From positions 32,371,201-32,435,200 of the forward strand of contig OX637399.1 of NCBI GenBank assembly GCA_951799425.1: DNA of 64,000 nucleotides. Direction: 5' to 3'. Position numbers and translations under genes: made by a program. This document shows positions 1 to 11,089 of the stretch, piece after piece. This stretch comes from Ilex aquifolium (lineage: Eukaryota; Streptophyta; Magnoliopsida; Aquifoliales; Aquifoliaceae). Every line of letters starts with the position of its first letter. Within the stretch, counting starts at the first letter, position 1. The notes under the pieces were generated by a model. The model had not been told where the DNA came from and searched no databases. It saw only the letters and a list, made by a program, of their open reading frames with translations.

Positions 1-1328
1 AATCATCGACCGCAATTATCACCCTCACTCTCTCACCTTCATCTACAAGTATTCTGAGTTCATCAATTTCAGTCAAAATTGTAGTATTTGTGGTCTCCAC
101 ATTTCCAAGGATGGTTGGGCTTATTGTTGTGCCCCGTGTAGATATTTTATCCACGTGGGATGTTCAATTATGACTCCAGAGTCTTTGATGTGAGTTTACT
201 CATTGTGGCTTGTTAAACTCTCACTCTTTCTACTAAAATATTTGTAGTGATTTTCTCATTGTCAACTAAATGTTTTGTTTGAAATTTTTTGGTTTCAGAG
301 GTGGTGAAAATGAGAATGAAGTTGATCAATCAATCGACCCTAATCTGTTACACTTACCGGTGACCGATGGATCGTTAGAACTGTTTAGACATTTTGCTAA
401 ACAAATCAATCTTGAAGATATTGAGAGAGAGGCAGAGCTCATCCATTGGAGTCATGAGCATCCACTAATCCTTTTTGATGTGCAAACGGACGATAATATC
501 AAGGATGAGATTACGTTATGTGATGGTTGCGTGCAACCAATATCATTTCCATCTTACTGTTGTGGTCAATGCAACTATTTTCTCCATTTAAGTTGCGTCA
601 ACTTACCACGAGAATTGCAGCACCCAATTCACCATGAACACCCAATTCACCATGAACACCTAATGGAACTTTGTCAGTGTACGAAATTCTACAAGACCTT
701 CTGGTGCGATGCTTGCCACGTACGCACAAATGGATTCTTCTACAAATGTAAAACATGTAAATTCATCATTGATGTCAAATGTGCTTTCCTACCTACTTCG
801 ATTGCACATCAAGCTCACAAGCATCCATTGGTTCAAATGAAAGCTTCAAATGATTTCTGCAATGGAGGTGGTTTCAACTTCTTTGCAAGCGGATTTAAAT
901 GTGATGATTGCAAGTTCAAAATATGTCACCCCGTTGCTCTACTCCCACGTACCATTCGGCATAGATTGGACAAACATCCCCTAACCCTGTGTTATCCTCC
1001 ATTTAGTGACCATCCGGATGAGTTTCATTGTGAAATGTGTGAGAAAGAAATAAATCCCAACTATTGGATTTATCATTGTAGTGATTGCGATCAATCGTTT
1101 CATTTTGACTGCATTAAAGACGACTATTCAAAGCTCAAGTATGGAGGTACCATTGAAATTAATTGTCATCCACACCCTCTGACATTTGTACGAAAGGCAA
1201 GAAAGAGGTCCTCGTATTACAACTGTGGTCATTCTTATGATATTGATAGTGATGGTCCCATATTTGAATGTGGAGAGTGTAATTATACATTGTGTTTATA
1301 TTGTATTCCTCCAAGTAAATTGACTTAA
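1..1328 (+). CDS. DC1-domain zinc-binding protein, copy A (5' truncated by window edge)
   Basis: Two exons are visible: 1-189 (codons start at base 2) and 299-1328, with a 109-bp GT-AG intron at 190-298. The phase is right: two bases from exon 1 complete the codon begun at the acceptor, giving Ile where B, D and E have Arg. The ATG at 270 lies in the intron and is not a start. The exon 1 part holds the end of the fourth DC1 repeat (WAYCCAPC, then FIHVGC). Exon 2 holds repeats 5-9, each HxHPL, CxxC, YxC/CxxC and HxxC-like. Repeat 7 has lost a CxxC cysteine and the final HxxC, as in D and E. An 18-bp tandem duplication at 621-656 adds six residues (HPIHHE). A basic patch RKARKR lies near the C-terminus. 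DC1 proteins are plant-specific putative zinc proteins, some linked to stress and defence; the exact role here is unknown. It looks intact as far as it is seen. Confidence 0.85.
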
Positions 1329-2066
1329 TTTTTGTTAGAAGTTCTAATGGTTGAGTGGATCATGAAATTGTATTATTAGTTAAGCAATGTTGTCGTCCAC
1401 TGACACCTCATGAAAGAGGATAATGCTTCAACAGAGAAGAGCACAATGAATAATTTGATCTTTCTCTCTCTCTCCTCGCTCTTCCTCTCTCCCTCTCCCT
1501 GTTAGCCCTCTCTAAATGTACGGACAAATATTGTATGTAAAATTATCTTCAAATGGTTGTCATGTTTCTTTTAAAAACAGTTTTAAACATGTAACTTCTT
1601 TTTTTAATTTTTTATTTTTGAACATGAACATGTAATTGAATGCAAGGCTTATATAATGCTTTCATTTTTCAAAAAAAATAAAAAAATATATATATAATGC
1701 TTTCATCATTGCGGATCACTCTGAGATGAATAAAAAATAAATACGGAAAAACACCATTCACTCTAGGCTTACCATGATTGTTGTTCCCCCGATTTGTAAT
1801 TAATTGGAGGATTTTTAATTTTTTAAAAAATATTTATGATTTATCCACGTAAACAAATTTTATCTTAACCTTTAATAAACTCAAATAAACAGAATTTTAC
1901 TCAATGTGTGTGTGCAGATCTTCATCATTCAAAAATAAATTAAAAAATTCTTTAATTAATAGATAATTTCATAGAAAAAAGAAGTATGTTATTTGATTTA
2001 AATGACGTTTTTTCTCCGCTTCAGTAATCTCAACAATCAATAGTTGGCAAGCTGGGTAGAAAAGAG
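1329..2066. other. 3' flank of DC1 copy A, shared with copies D and E
   Basis: This non-coding stretch matches 46020-46750 and 54080-54750 closely (for example the CT-rich tract near 1460-1500 and the AATAAATACGG stretch near 1735). It probably holds the 3' UTR and polyadenylation region of A. No gene is seen in it. Confidence 0.6.
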
Positions 2067-2279
2067 AAGTATGTTGGGTTTTTTAGGTGTGGGTACAATT
2101 TTTTAGACTTATTTAGGTAAAAGTGTATGGATAAGTTGTTTATTCCATTAAGTACAATTTTTATAAAACTTTTTGTGTTTAAGTAAAAAATTCAAATGAA
2201 TTAAAATCATTTTTACCTAAACACCCTTCCTTAATTTATGCATTCTTAATTGGTAGTTATATATCTAATCAAATATGTA

Positions 2280-3250
2280 AAGATTTCATTAGATTTTTTC
2301 ACTATCTCTCCCCTATTTTCTCTCCATCTCTCTCTCTCTTTCCCCTTTACTTTCCCTATCTCTCCCCTATTTTCTCTCTATTTCTATCATTGATAATTTA
2401 TTTTATTTTCAAATATGTAAATATTTGATTTATTTTTTCATCTCTCTCCCCTATTTTCTCTCTCTCCCCTTATTTTCTATAACCATTTCGCTCTCTCCCT
2501 ATTTTCTCTCTTTATTTATATTAACATTACAATAACATAATTACACTAATCAGTTACACCAATCAATTACAATTGTCTTATAATACACCAAACAGTTATT
2601 CATGCATTCTAATAAATCAAACAGTTACACCAAACAATTACACAAATTTATAATATCAACCCAATTTGTCATTCAGTTGTTTACATAAACTTAATAGTTG
2701 CACTATTTAGTATCGCGACATCGTTACACCAATCATATATATCAAATTTAGTATAATGATAAAATCTTTTGTGTAATGATAAACTCAATTTGGTGTATAT
2801 AATTGATGTAATCATGTCGTGATACTAAATGATGTAACTCTTTGATTTATGTAAATAACAAAATGACAAATTGAGTTGGTGTTGTAATTTCGTATAATTG
2901 TTTAGTATAACTGTTTAGTTTATTAGAACGCATGAGTAACTGTTTAGTGTATTCTAGGGTAATTGTAACTAATTAGTGTAACTGATTAGTATAATTGTGT
3001 TGTGTAACATTGATATAAGGAGAGAGAAAAATGGAGAGAATAAGGAAATAAGGGGAGAATGAGTGAGAGAGAGAAAAAAAATAAGGGGAGAGAGAAATGA
3101 AAAAATTAAATCAAATATTTACATATTTAAAATTTTTTTTATCAATATGAGAAAGAGAGAGAGAAATAAATAGAGAGAAAATAGGAAAGAGAGAGTGAAA
3201 GAGTAATGAAGAGAGAGGAGAGAGAATAATGGAGTAATAAATACCCTTTT
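2280..3250. repeat. Long inverted repeat (foldback) with CT-rich and GA-rich arms
   Basis: The left arm (pyrimidine-rich 2290-2510, then AATTACACCAATCA-type sequence to about 2760) is mirrored as its reverse complement from about 2765 to 3245 (ATTGGTGTAA-type sequence, then a purine-rich tract). The arms are roughly 450-500 bp with almost no spacer. The transcript would fold into a long hairpin. The same design recurs at 15480-16655. Confidence 0.75.
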
Positions 3251-4062
3251 AGTATTTTTTCAAAAAAATGCACTTAAGGTAAAATAAGTTTTTTTAATGT
3301 AGTTTAGCTCAAATAAGTCTAAATTTTTATACCGACTTCTAAATTAGGGTTTTTTAGGCGTGGGTACAATTTTTAAGACTTATTTAGGCAAAAGTGTATG
3401 GATAAGTTGTTTATTCATTTAAGTACAATTTTTATAAAACTTTTTTGGTTTAGGTACAAAATTCAAATGAATTAAAAATATTTTTACCTAAACACCCTTC
3501 CTTAATTTATGCAGCAATATTTGACAGTTATTTGAGGAAACAAATATCTAAAGATTCCATAATTATTATCTTTATTTTTCAAATTAGGAATGTGCAATTT
3601 TTATGGAATAAACGGTTGGGCAATATACGGCTGTAAGAGTGTATTCAACAGTAGATTTGCAAAACTTCTCTGTGGTGGATTTGTTCGTAAAAACAATTGC
3701 AATCATCAACCATCGGTTTCGTTTGACGGTGTTCGTAAAAACGATTGAAAAAATTCTGTTTTCTTTGATCAGACATCCACTTTGTTTGATCTTTTTTTAT
3801 TTCCTTTGCCGATGAATTCTGATTTTACTCGTTTTTTTTTTTTTTTGGAAATTCCTACGTTCATTGTCTTGAAGGTTATGTATTCTTTTATGGATTCGGT
3901 CATTTTTTTTGGGGAATTCCTATGTTTGATCTTGTTTTATGTATGTTCCTTGATGAATTGAATTGGAGAAAAGTTCTGCCTTCATTATAAGTAGTGTAAT
4001 TGTTTCGATTCAGTTTTTTTTTTTCGTTGTTGGAATGAAGAAAATAAAAAATTAGTGTAATT

Positions 4063-4832
4063 GTCTCATTTCAATCCCAAAACATCTCAAATAGGACTAT
4101 GGATATATGGTGTAGCTGTTTTGTAGGTAACTGTGTTATATACTGCAGGTGGACAAAACAGTTACACCATTAATGGTACACCCAGTTGAAACAGTTACTC
4201 AAAGCAGCTACACCAAATAGATGCACTTTAACATGTAAAGAAGTATATTGAAACAGTTACACCATTCAGTTATAGTATATACACACACATCAACTTCGCC
4301 TAAGTCAACCAATATTGTAATTTCATTCCCAAAACATCTCAAATAGGACTATGGATATATGGGGTAGCTGTTTTGTAGGTAACTGTGTTATATACTACAG
4401 GTGGACAAAACAGTTACACCATTAATGGTACATCCAGCTGAAACAGTTACTTAAAGCAGCTACACCAAATAGATGCACTTTAACATGTAAAGAAGTATAT
4501 TGAAATAGTTACACCATACAGGTATATTATAAATACACACATTAAGTATAACTAAGTCAACCAATTGTCTCATTTCAATACCAAAACATCTCAAATAGGA
4601 TTATGGATATATGGTGTAGCTGTTTTTGTAGGTAACTGTGTTATATACTGCAGGTGGACAAAATAGTTACACCATTAATGGTACACCCAGCTGAAACAGT
4701 TACTCAAAGCAGTTACACTAAATAGATGCACTTTAACATGTAAAGAAGTATACTGAAACAGTTACACCATTCAGTTATAGTATATACACACACATCAACT
4801 CCGACTAAGTCAACCAATAGTGTAATTTCATT
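4063..4832 (+). repeat. Three 252-bp tandem repeats inside the foldback element
   Basis: The anchor CCAAAACATCTCAAATAGG recurs at about 4077, 4329 and 4581, with a degenerate fourth start at about 4834. The spacing is therefore 252-253 bp. Each unit carries several short motifs of the type CAGTTACACCA. No coding potential is seen. Confidence 0.8.
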
Positions 4833-5453
4833 CCCAAAACATCCAACTACACTGTTATATAGGACTATTCATACATTTCCTTCAATTTCATCCTTTCATG
4901 GAAATCATTTAGTGTCCAAGAATTGGAATGGTTTAAGAACATTTCCGGAGAAGTTTTTGTCGGAGACGATGTAGTTGATTTTCTGTATGCGCCGATTCAG
5001 AAATTTGAGGAGACGATTCAGAAACCTCGCCTCGCAGAGATGAAGAAAAATCTCGTCTCGCAATGCTCTTGTTTAAAGACCATAAACAGTATGTAGCATT
5101 CCTCCTGATGGATGATGAACACTAAATTGAAACCTATTTTCACAGATATGAAGAACACTCACAGGGATGGCAGGTCTGGAATTCCAATAGACATACTAAC
5201 CGTCTGTCGAAGAAGATGGAGGAAGATAATTAAATGTCCTCTTTTCCCTCCCATTACACCATACTTGCCAAAAAAAAAAACGGAAGGAATGCCAACCGGT
5301 TTCCACATTTTTACTATTTACCAATGGCAATATCGGTATTTTTTTAAAAAATGCACTTCTATCTAAATAAGTTTTTGTTTTGTATTTTTACCTAAATAAG
5401 TCTAAAAAATTGTACCGACTTCTAAATTCCCCTCTAAATTACCCAAGTATGTT

Positions 5454-6711
5454 CAACAGGCCATGTTGGGCTAGTCCACTAAAGAAAACTATGATCCATG
5501 GTTCAATCCAGTGGCTGAGGGACACTAGGGCCAGGGGGGACTAGGCCCACCCACCCTCTTTGAATTTTTTTTTTTTATTGATATATATATATATCACTTT
5601 GTTAAATATTTTTCAAAATAATTTTATCGTGCCTACCCTAATATTTTTTGTATAAGCTAACACAAAATAACTAAGCATATTACAGATATGCTTCAGACAT
5701 GTTTGGATATATTAAAACTCATTTTGTAAAAAAATTTTACAAAAAATTACAAGTTTCTTTAAATATTGAATCAAAAGTAGGATTATCATGTGATAAAATA
5801 TACGATTATTTTATAAGTATATAAGAAACATGTTCATAAAATAAAGTAAAAAAAAAACATTAGAAATTTCAGGAGACAATAACAATGTTTTCCATGATTT
5901 TTTTGCTAATTTTCAATGTCTCTTTACTCATAATTCTTGCTTAATGATTTTTTTTTTTCTAAATTATGAACTTCAACCAGTCTTTAATTTCTGGTTTTAT
6001 GTATTTTATTGTAGTAGACATTTCTACGATTAATATATTTTTGGATATAATTTATGATTTTTTTTGTTTGCACTCTTAATTTAAACTTGAAATTAATTGT
6101 AATTCCCGGCCCTGCCACTAGTTCAATCGAGCCATAAATTGAGGTATGGCTCTATGAGCCACAGACTATTTGTTAGAGTCCTCGATATTGCATATATTCG
6201 AAGGCATTCATACAAATGACTTTCTTTTTTTTTTTTTTTTTTTTTCGAGTGGGAAGATTGTCGTGCATCTTGATCACAATGGAAATTGACAAAGTAAAAG
6301 TAGCAGGAAAACGGACAACCAAGTTAAAATGGAGCGATGTCAGTGCCATTTGATTTGAATCGGGTCAAAAATCAATACTTATCATTTTTTTATGACATGC
6401 GTTGTTTTTCATCTAGTTCTACCATTTAGGCTTTGAAATTAGCTTTTTTTCTAGTTTTATTGAAGATTTAGAATATTTGTAATTTATTATATAAAATCTT
6501 AATTCGATTTTCATCAATTTTTTTAGTTAAACTCTAAACGTAATGTAATTTGATTTCAATTGCTTCTGTCGCAATTTTTCATTCTTAGTTATCTCCATGT
6601 GATTAGTAGTTTAATTCAACTTTCAAGTGTTTTTAAGTTTTGAGGACTCCTATAAATAATTTTTGTGAAATATCAATATTATTGATTCAGTACTATCATC
6701 ACTATTAACTA
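5454..6711. repeat. Duplicated non-coding block, copy 1 (after DC1 copy A)
   Basis: From about 5455 this stretch matches 46745-46770 plus 47888-48868 (after D), and 54750-54949 plus 59350-60480 (after E). It begins with a widespread plant motif (CACTAGGGCCAGG...CTAGGCCCACC) and is AT-rich. No gene is seen. The match shows that A, D and E were copied with their 3' flanks. Confidence 0.75.
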
Positions 6712-7000
6712 GGGGCGTTAATCGAGCCAAACTTTGTGAGCGTCTACTGGAGCCTGTCAAGCTCATTTTTCTAAACAAATCTAAAAAATTATTCAACCTC
6801 TACTTGTTTAGAAAATGAACTGAGCATGAGCCCGAGCTCGAACTGAGTTCGAGTAACTTGACTATTTACATATAAACGAGCCGAACTTTGCGAGCTCGAA
6901 TCGAGCCTTTTTACGCTCGTTTCTCTAAACAAGCCTAAAAAATTATTCAAATTTAGCTCGTTTATAACACGAGTCAAGCTCGAGTTGAGTCTTATCCGAA
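6712..7000. repeat. GAGCTCGA-rich dispersed repeat
   Basis: It starts AGGGGCGTTAATCGAGCC and is full of GCTCGAxTCGAGCC-like words. The paralogous copy is at about 60483-60770. Similar sequences are common in eudicot genomes. The class is uncertain and no gene is seen. Confidence 0.5.
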
Positions 7001-7438
7001 TTGATTTGTAAATTAAGATCGTACAACATGTTAATGCTTCCTCAAAGACAAATTCTTTTGATATTTTTTTGGAAATTAGTATTGTTTATGAAGAGAAATG
7101 ACCAAAGGAAAAGAAATATTTTGATGAGAATTTCTCCCACAAAGGTAAGCATTGTGCTTAAACTGGAGAAGATCCCTAATACACATGCTTGAAGTTCTGG
7201 AGCTTAACCAAAACAAACAGAAAAAGCCGAACCGAATTCAAATGGGTGAGAGATTCAAACCACCCAAGGCCTAACTCTAGTACCGTGTAGTAGAGCATTT
7301 AACCCGAAATCATTTGTGAGTAGATGAAGTAGCCTCTCAAATATATAAATCAATCGTGTACGTGTGTTTTGTTATTGACATAAACTTTACTACGTCGATA
7401 ATCCTAATAAATCACCAAAGATGTAAAGAGTAGGCACA

Positions 7439-7554
7439 AGAAAAATAATATCAGTTGTGGTCCCACCCAACTCGAATCCGGATTAATTGGAGCCCAATGT
7501 GACTTTCGGATACCGGATGGTCTGACAAAAAAAAACAGAAAAATAATATCAGTT
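7439..7554 (+). mobile_element. 5'-truncated SINE with 18-bp target duplication
   Basis: The body, 7457-7536, ends in an A-rich tail and is flanked by perfect 18-bp repeats at 7439-7456 and 7537-7554 (AGAAAAATAATATCAGTT). The paralogous region after copy E (about 61815-61840) has a single, slightly diverged copy of the target and no insert. The body words (AATCCGGATTAAT, GATACCGGATGG) resemble the 3' part of plant Au-type SINEs; that family call is from memory. It inserted after the block was duplicated. Confidence 0.8.
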
Positions 7555-7897
7555 CATTTGTAATTAAACAAAGAAAGCAAGAAATGTAGAGTGACATTCT
7601 ACAATAATACTGTTAGACTCTATTGAAATCACTAATAACATGAGGCTGCAATCCTCCCAACTTTCCTGTTTCTGATGACAATCAAATCAAGTGTTAGAAT
7701 TTCGAATCTTGACGAATCAAACCTGACCCAAAAACTTCAGCTCAAGAAATTGGAGTATTCGACTCAAACCCGACCCAAAAACTTCAGCTCAAGAATTCGG
7801 ACTATTCGACTCAAACCTGACCCAAAAGCTTAAGCTAAAGCTCTCACCATGTTTTGCCTTCTGTTTGATGATCCTACTTTGCAACACCTGATAATGT

Positions 7898-7977
7898 CCT
7901 ATATATATGTATCGCCATCTACCCTCATAATGTAGTAGTGGTGGTAGCTGATTGTGCAACTTTTGCACCAGTGTCAT
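7898..7977 (-). pseudogene. Gutted copy of the small single-span membrane protein gene
   Basis: This is the counterpart of the intact gene at 62255-62566. The first codons (MTLVQ, then NQLPPL) and the far 3' end remain, but about 250 bp are missing in between, including the whole membrane segment and the Cys-rich tail. The 63-codon frame that remains runs into unrelated sequence. The flanks on both sides are still alignable with the copy near E, so this is a deletion and not an independent gene. Confidence 0.7.
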
Positions 7978-8702
7978 TGTGAACTACTGATCATACGATC
8001 ATAAAGTTCTTGTATTTCTGCAGTGGAAACTATATTCCTATTTTCTTCTACTGAATCACTGACAGTATGAGACCGAAACACAAAACATATGAGAGAGAGA
8101 GAGGGTCACAGCCTGAGGAAGAAAAGACTTCAGCAAAATAAAGGGACTATGGTGAAAGATATGCAGATAAACGCAGTAACAAAAGAGCAGTAGTGAACAG
8201 AAAATGAAGTATGGGAAGAGAAAAAATGGTACAGATGAATTAGAGAGGGTGAAGGATAGGAGAGATGTAGAACTCATAGAGGGTGGAAACAAATAAGATT
8301 ATTGATATGTTGTTGCAGTTATGCGTTGGTAAATTATAGATCCAGTCAGTCTTTTTGTTATGTTATTTTAATTTGTGGAACTGAAATTAGACTTTGAATT
8401 TTGTTATATTTAATTTGGTTGCTCAATTTGAAATTTGCCTATTTTATTTTGTTTCCAATTGTTCCGATTAATTGAAATTAAATAATTTGGTTTTTTCTAA
8501 AAAAAATTCTATTAATTTTTTTGATTTAATGAGTTTGAAAATTGATAGGAGTACATTATACTAAACAATGTCGCATATTGTTTGTGTTGCTATCGATTTG
8601 ACTTTTTTTTATGTAATAGTAATTATAAAAAAAAATTATAATTGAATAATATTTTTATGAAAACAATGTTAATATTATAATTTTAAGTTGTACATAAATT
8701 TT

Positions 8703-9926
8703 CGATTGCTCCACAAAAGAAAGAGTCTGGCTCGGTCCCTGCGTATAGATCACCATCACCCTCTCACTCTCACCAAACAATACTTTGAGATTATCAATTT
8801 CATAGTCCACTGTGATTTGTGCCATGCATCCATTACCCTAAATTCTTGGGCTTATTTCTGTGGTCCATGTAGATATTTTACCCATGTGAAGTGTGGACCT
8901 TCAAATTTCATTACAACAAAAATTGAATTTTGAGCCGGCAATTTGCCGACGCAAATAGTCTGCCTATTGACTTAAAAGGTATTTGTGTCGACAATTATAT
9001 TACTTGAGTCGATAAAAGGGGAATACAAATAATGGGTGATTCAAAAAGTTTGAGTCAGCTACTTTTTGATGTAAAAATGTATTAGGGTCGAGAAACAGCG
9101 GATGCAAAAAAACTGAGGTCAAATGTGACAAACATTCCTTTAGCTTGTGCTATCCTCTTTTATTGATCATCTTGATGAATTTTACTGTAATCGTCCAAGA
9201 CACTGCCCCCAACATCAAGTTTGGTGTCGCTGTTAAATTTGATTACCATCCTCACCCTATGCTGTTTTCTCAAAGGACGAAGAAGCATTACGCTTGTTAC
9301 CACCTGGGACGGTTAAATTATATTTTATCCTCTTGAACTATTTTCTTTATTTTATTTTATACATCTAATTATAAACATTTTCACATTGCATATTAAAATA
9401 TTAATTTTATTTTATATCATTCTAATAAATAACGATAAATTTTAAAAATTGTCAAGAGGAAATGAAACACCAAAGGGCTTTCCACCAAGTGCCCAATACC
9501 ACTTTATTTTACATCTTTTGCAACAAAATGGTTGTTGGAAAGAAAAAAGAAGATCGGCCAAAGAAAGAAAATTTGGAGCTTAAGAAGGGCAAAGTCAAGG
9601 ATGAATATTTTTCTTGATTTTTAAACTGCACATGTGTAATAGACAGTTGTTTATTGACAATACATGACCACTCACATGTGCATTTATAGTCAAAAAATTG
9701 ACAGTCGTTATCTATTGAAGTGATATGAAACAAAATTCATATTTTAAAGTGTAATGTGAAAAATTTTATAATTGAAAATATAAAATAAAACAAATGTACT
9801 AATTTAAGGTGATAAAGTATAATTTACCCCGTGGGACTCTTGGTGATAGCGACTTTCCCTTATTCGAATGTTCAGAGTGTAAATGATAAGACGTGCCAAT
9901 ATTGTATCCTTATTCCGGATTCCAGT
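8703..9926 (+). pseudogene. Degraded DC1 gene relic F, split by two insertions
   Basis: Three pieces align with DC1 genes. 8703-8925 matches the end of exon 1 (DHHHPLTL, then CDLC, then WAYFCGPCRYFTHVKC). 9135-9310 matches exon 2 around repeats 8-9 (LCYPLLL, then YHPHPMLF with the following basic region). 9830-9926 matches the very end (SDFPLFECSEC). Between the first two lies unrelated sequence rich in GCCGACGCAAATAG-type words, with most of exon 2 missing. Between the last two lies a 519-bp TIR element. No usable frame spans it. It is a host gene fossil older than copies A-E. A second copy of its first piece is at 63325-63560. Confidence 0.75.
9311..9829. mobile_element. Small TIR element (MITE-like) inside DC1 relic F
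   Basis: The ends are inverted: it starts GGTTAAATTATATTTTATCC and ends (reverse complement) GGGTAAATTATACTTTATC. Flanking 8-bp repeats with one mismatch (CCTGGGAC at 9303-9310, CGTGGGAC at 9830-9837) look like a target duplication. The DC1 homology resumes on each side. It has no coding capacity and could be MULE- or hAT-derived. Confidence 0.6.
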
Positions 9927-10329
9927 CCATTCTTTATAGCCTCCCGTGTGTTAAACATTATAATAATACTATTAGAATTTAAAATTTTAAAATAATTTAT
10001 TGACTTAATTTGTTATAGTCTTTGAATTGATTGTGGGTTCAATCAAATATTGAAATTTGGTGTTGATCCAATGGTTCAATTAAAACCACATTATTATATC
10101 AACAAATTCTTTAAAATTTTTAAATTCAAATAATATTATTCAAAACATTAATATCCACAATGAGTGGACAGTAATTACTTGTCTCATGGATTATATAAGT
10201 AAAATAGTTATTGTCTGTGCCTGAAGGCACAGAGTAATAAAAAATAGTAAATAATAAACATATTTGTATTCATATCCAAAATCAAATCACAAATATAAAG
10301 AAGAGATAAATAAATTTAAGCATCGGTTG

Positions 10330-10690
10330 TAGTCGAGGTGAGAGGTGGTGGTGGCGGCGGCGACGATGGTGGTGGTGGCGACAGCTGCGATGGCGATGGT
10401 AGCAGTGGTTGTGGTGGTGGTGGTGGGACTGGGGGTCAGGGTGGTGGCGACGACGGCGGCGACAATGGTGGTGGTGGCGGTTGCGACGGCGGTGGCGGCA
10501 ATGGTGGTGGTGGTGGCGGCGGTGGCGGCAATGGTGGTGGTGGTGGCGGCGGTGGCGGTGGTGACGGTGACAGCGGCGATGGTGGTGGTGGCGACGACGG
10601 TGGTGGTGGCGGCGGCGGCGGCGGCAGGCAATGACAGTGGTGATGATGGTGGTGGCGGTGGTGGTGGTAGAGGTGGTGGTGAGGCGGTTT
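10330..10690. repeat. GGT/GGC trinucleotide repeat tract
   Basis: About 360 bp of near-pure (GGN)n, mostly GGT, GGC, GAC and GAT words. Open frames occur on both strands in several frames simply because stop codons are rare in it. It is unlikely to be a gene. Confidence 0.9.
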
Positions 10691-11089
10691 CAAACACAAT
10701 TTTTTTTTTTTTAAAAATATTTATGAGAAATAATTTCTATAAGTAATTTTAAAAAATCACTTCAAACAAATCCTTAGGGGCCTATTTTTCTTATTAAATT
10801 TAGGGTGGTAATATTAGCTGTTAAATTAACTTTAAAATAAAATTTAAAGTGATCTCAACCGGGAATAGCAAAAGCCATTTTGTTTATCTTTTGAGATTTG
10901 AATTGTAAACTACTTTATTATATAGATATCTATTTAGTTACAATATAATTTTGTGGCAAATTAGTCTCTCACCCTTTTCTCATGTCTCAACACCAAAGCT
11001 CACTGTCCTATCTATCTCAGCCTCTCTTCTCTCTCAAACTCGATCTCTCAAGCACCTCACTGCACGCATTAGGGAATTGAAGATCAGTG

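Larger units (their letters stand above)
2067..5453. mobile_element. Composite MULE-like foldback element with 9-bp target duplication
   Basis: The element runs 2076-5444, flanked by the 9-bp repeat AAGTATGTT at 2067-2075 and 5445-5453. The ends are inverted: the left starts GGGTTTTTTAGG and the right ends TCTAAATTACCC, and both lead into GGTACAATTTTTTAGACTTA-like sequence. The paralogous site after copy D (about 46740-46750) lacks it and runs straight on. A 9-bp duplication fits Mutator-like elements. Inside are two units in a row, about 2076-3344 and 3345-5444, each with the same GGGTTTTTTAGG start, so one element probably inserted into or beside another. No transposase is seen, so it is non-autonomous. 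Confidence 0.75.

Noticed and set aside
5112-5366. 84-codon open frame
   Set aside because: It lies in the terminal part of a non-autonomous foldback element and shows no domain or homology.
10287-10746. Four overlapping long open frames on both strands over a GGN-rich tract
   Set aside because: They arise from a trinucleotide repeat without stops; the translations are homopolymer-like in every frame.
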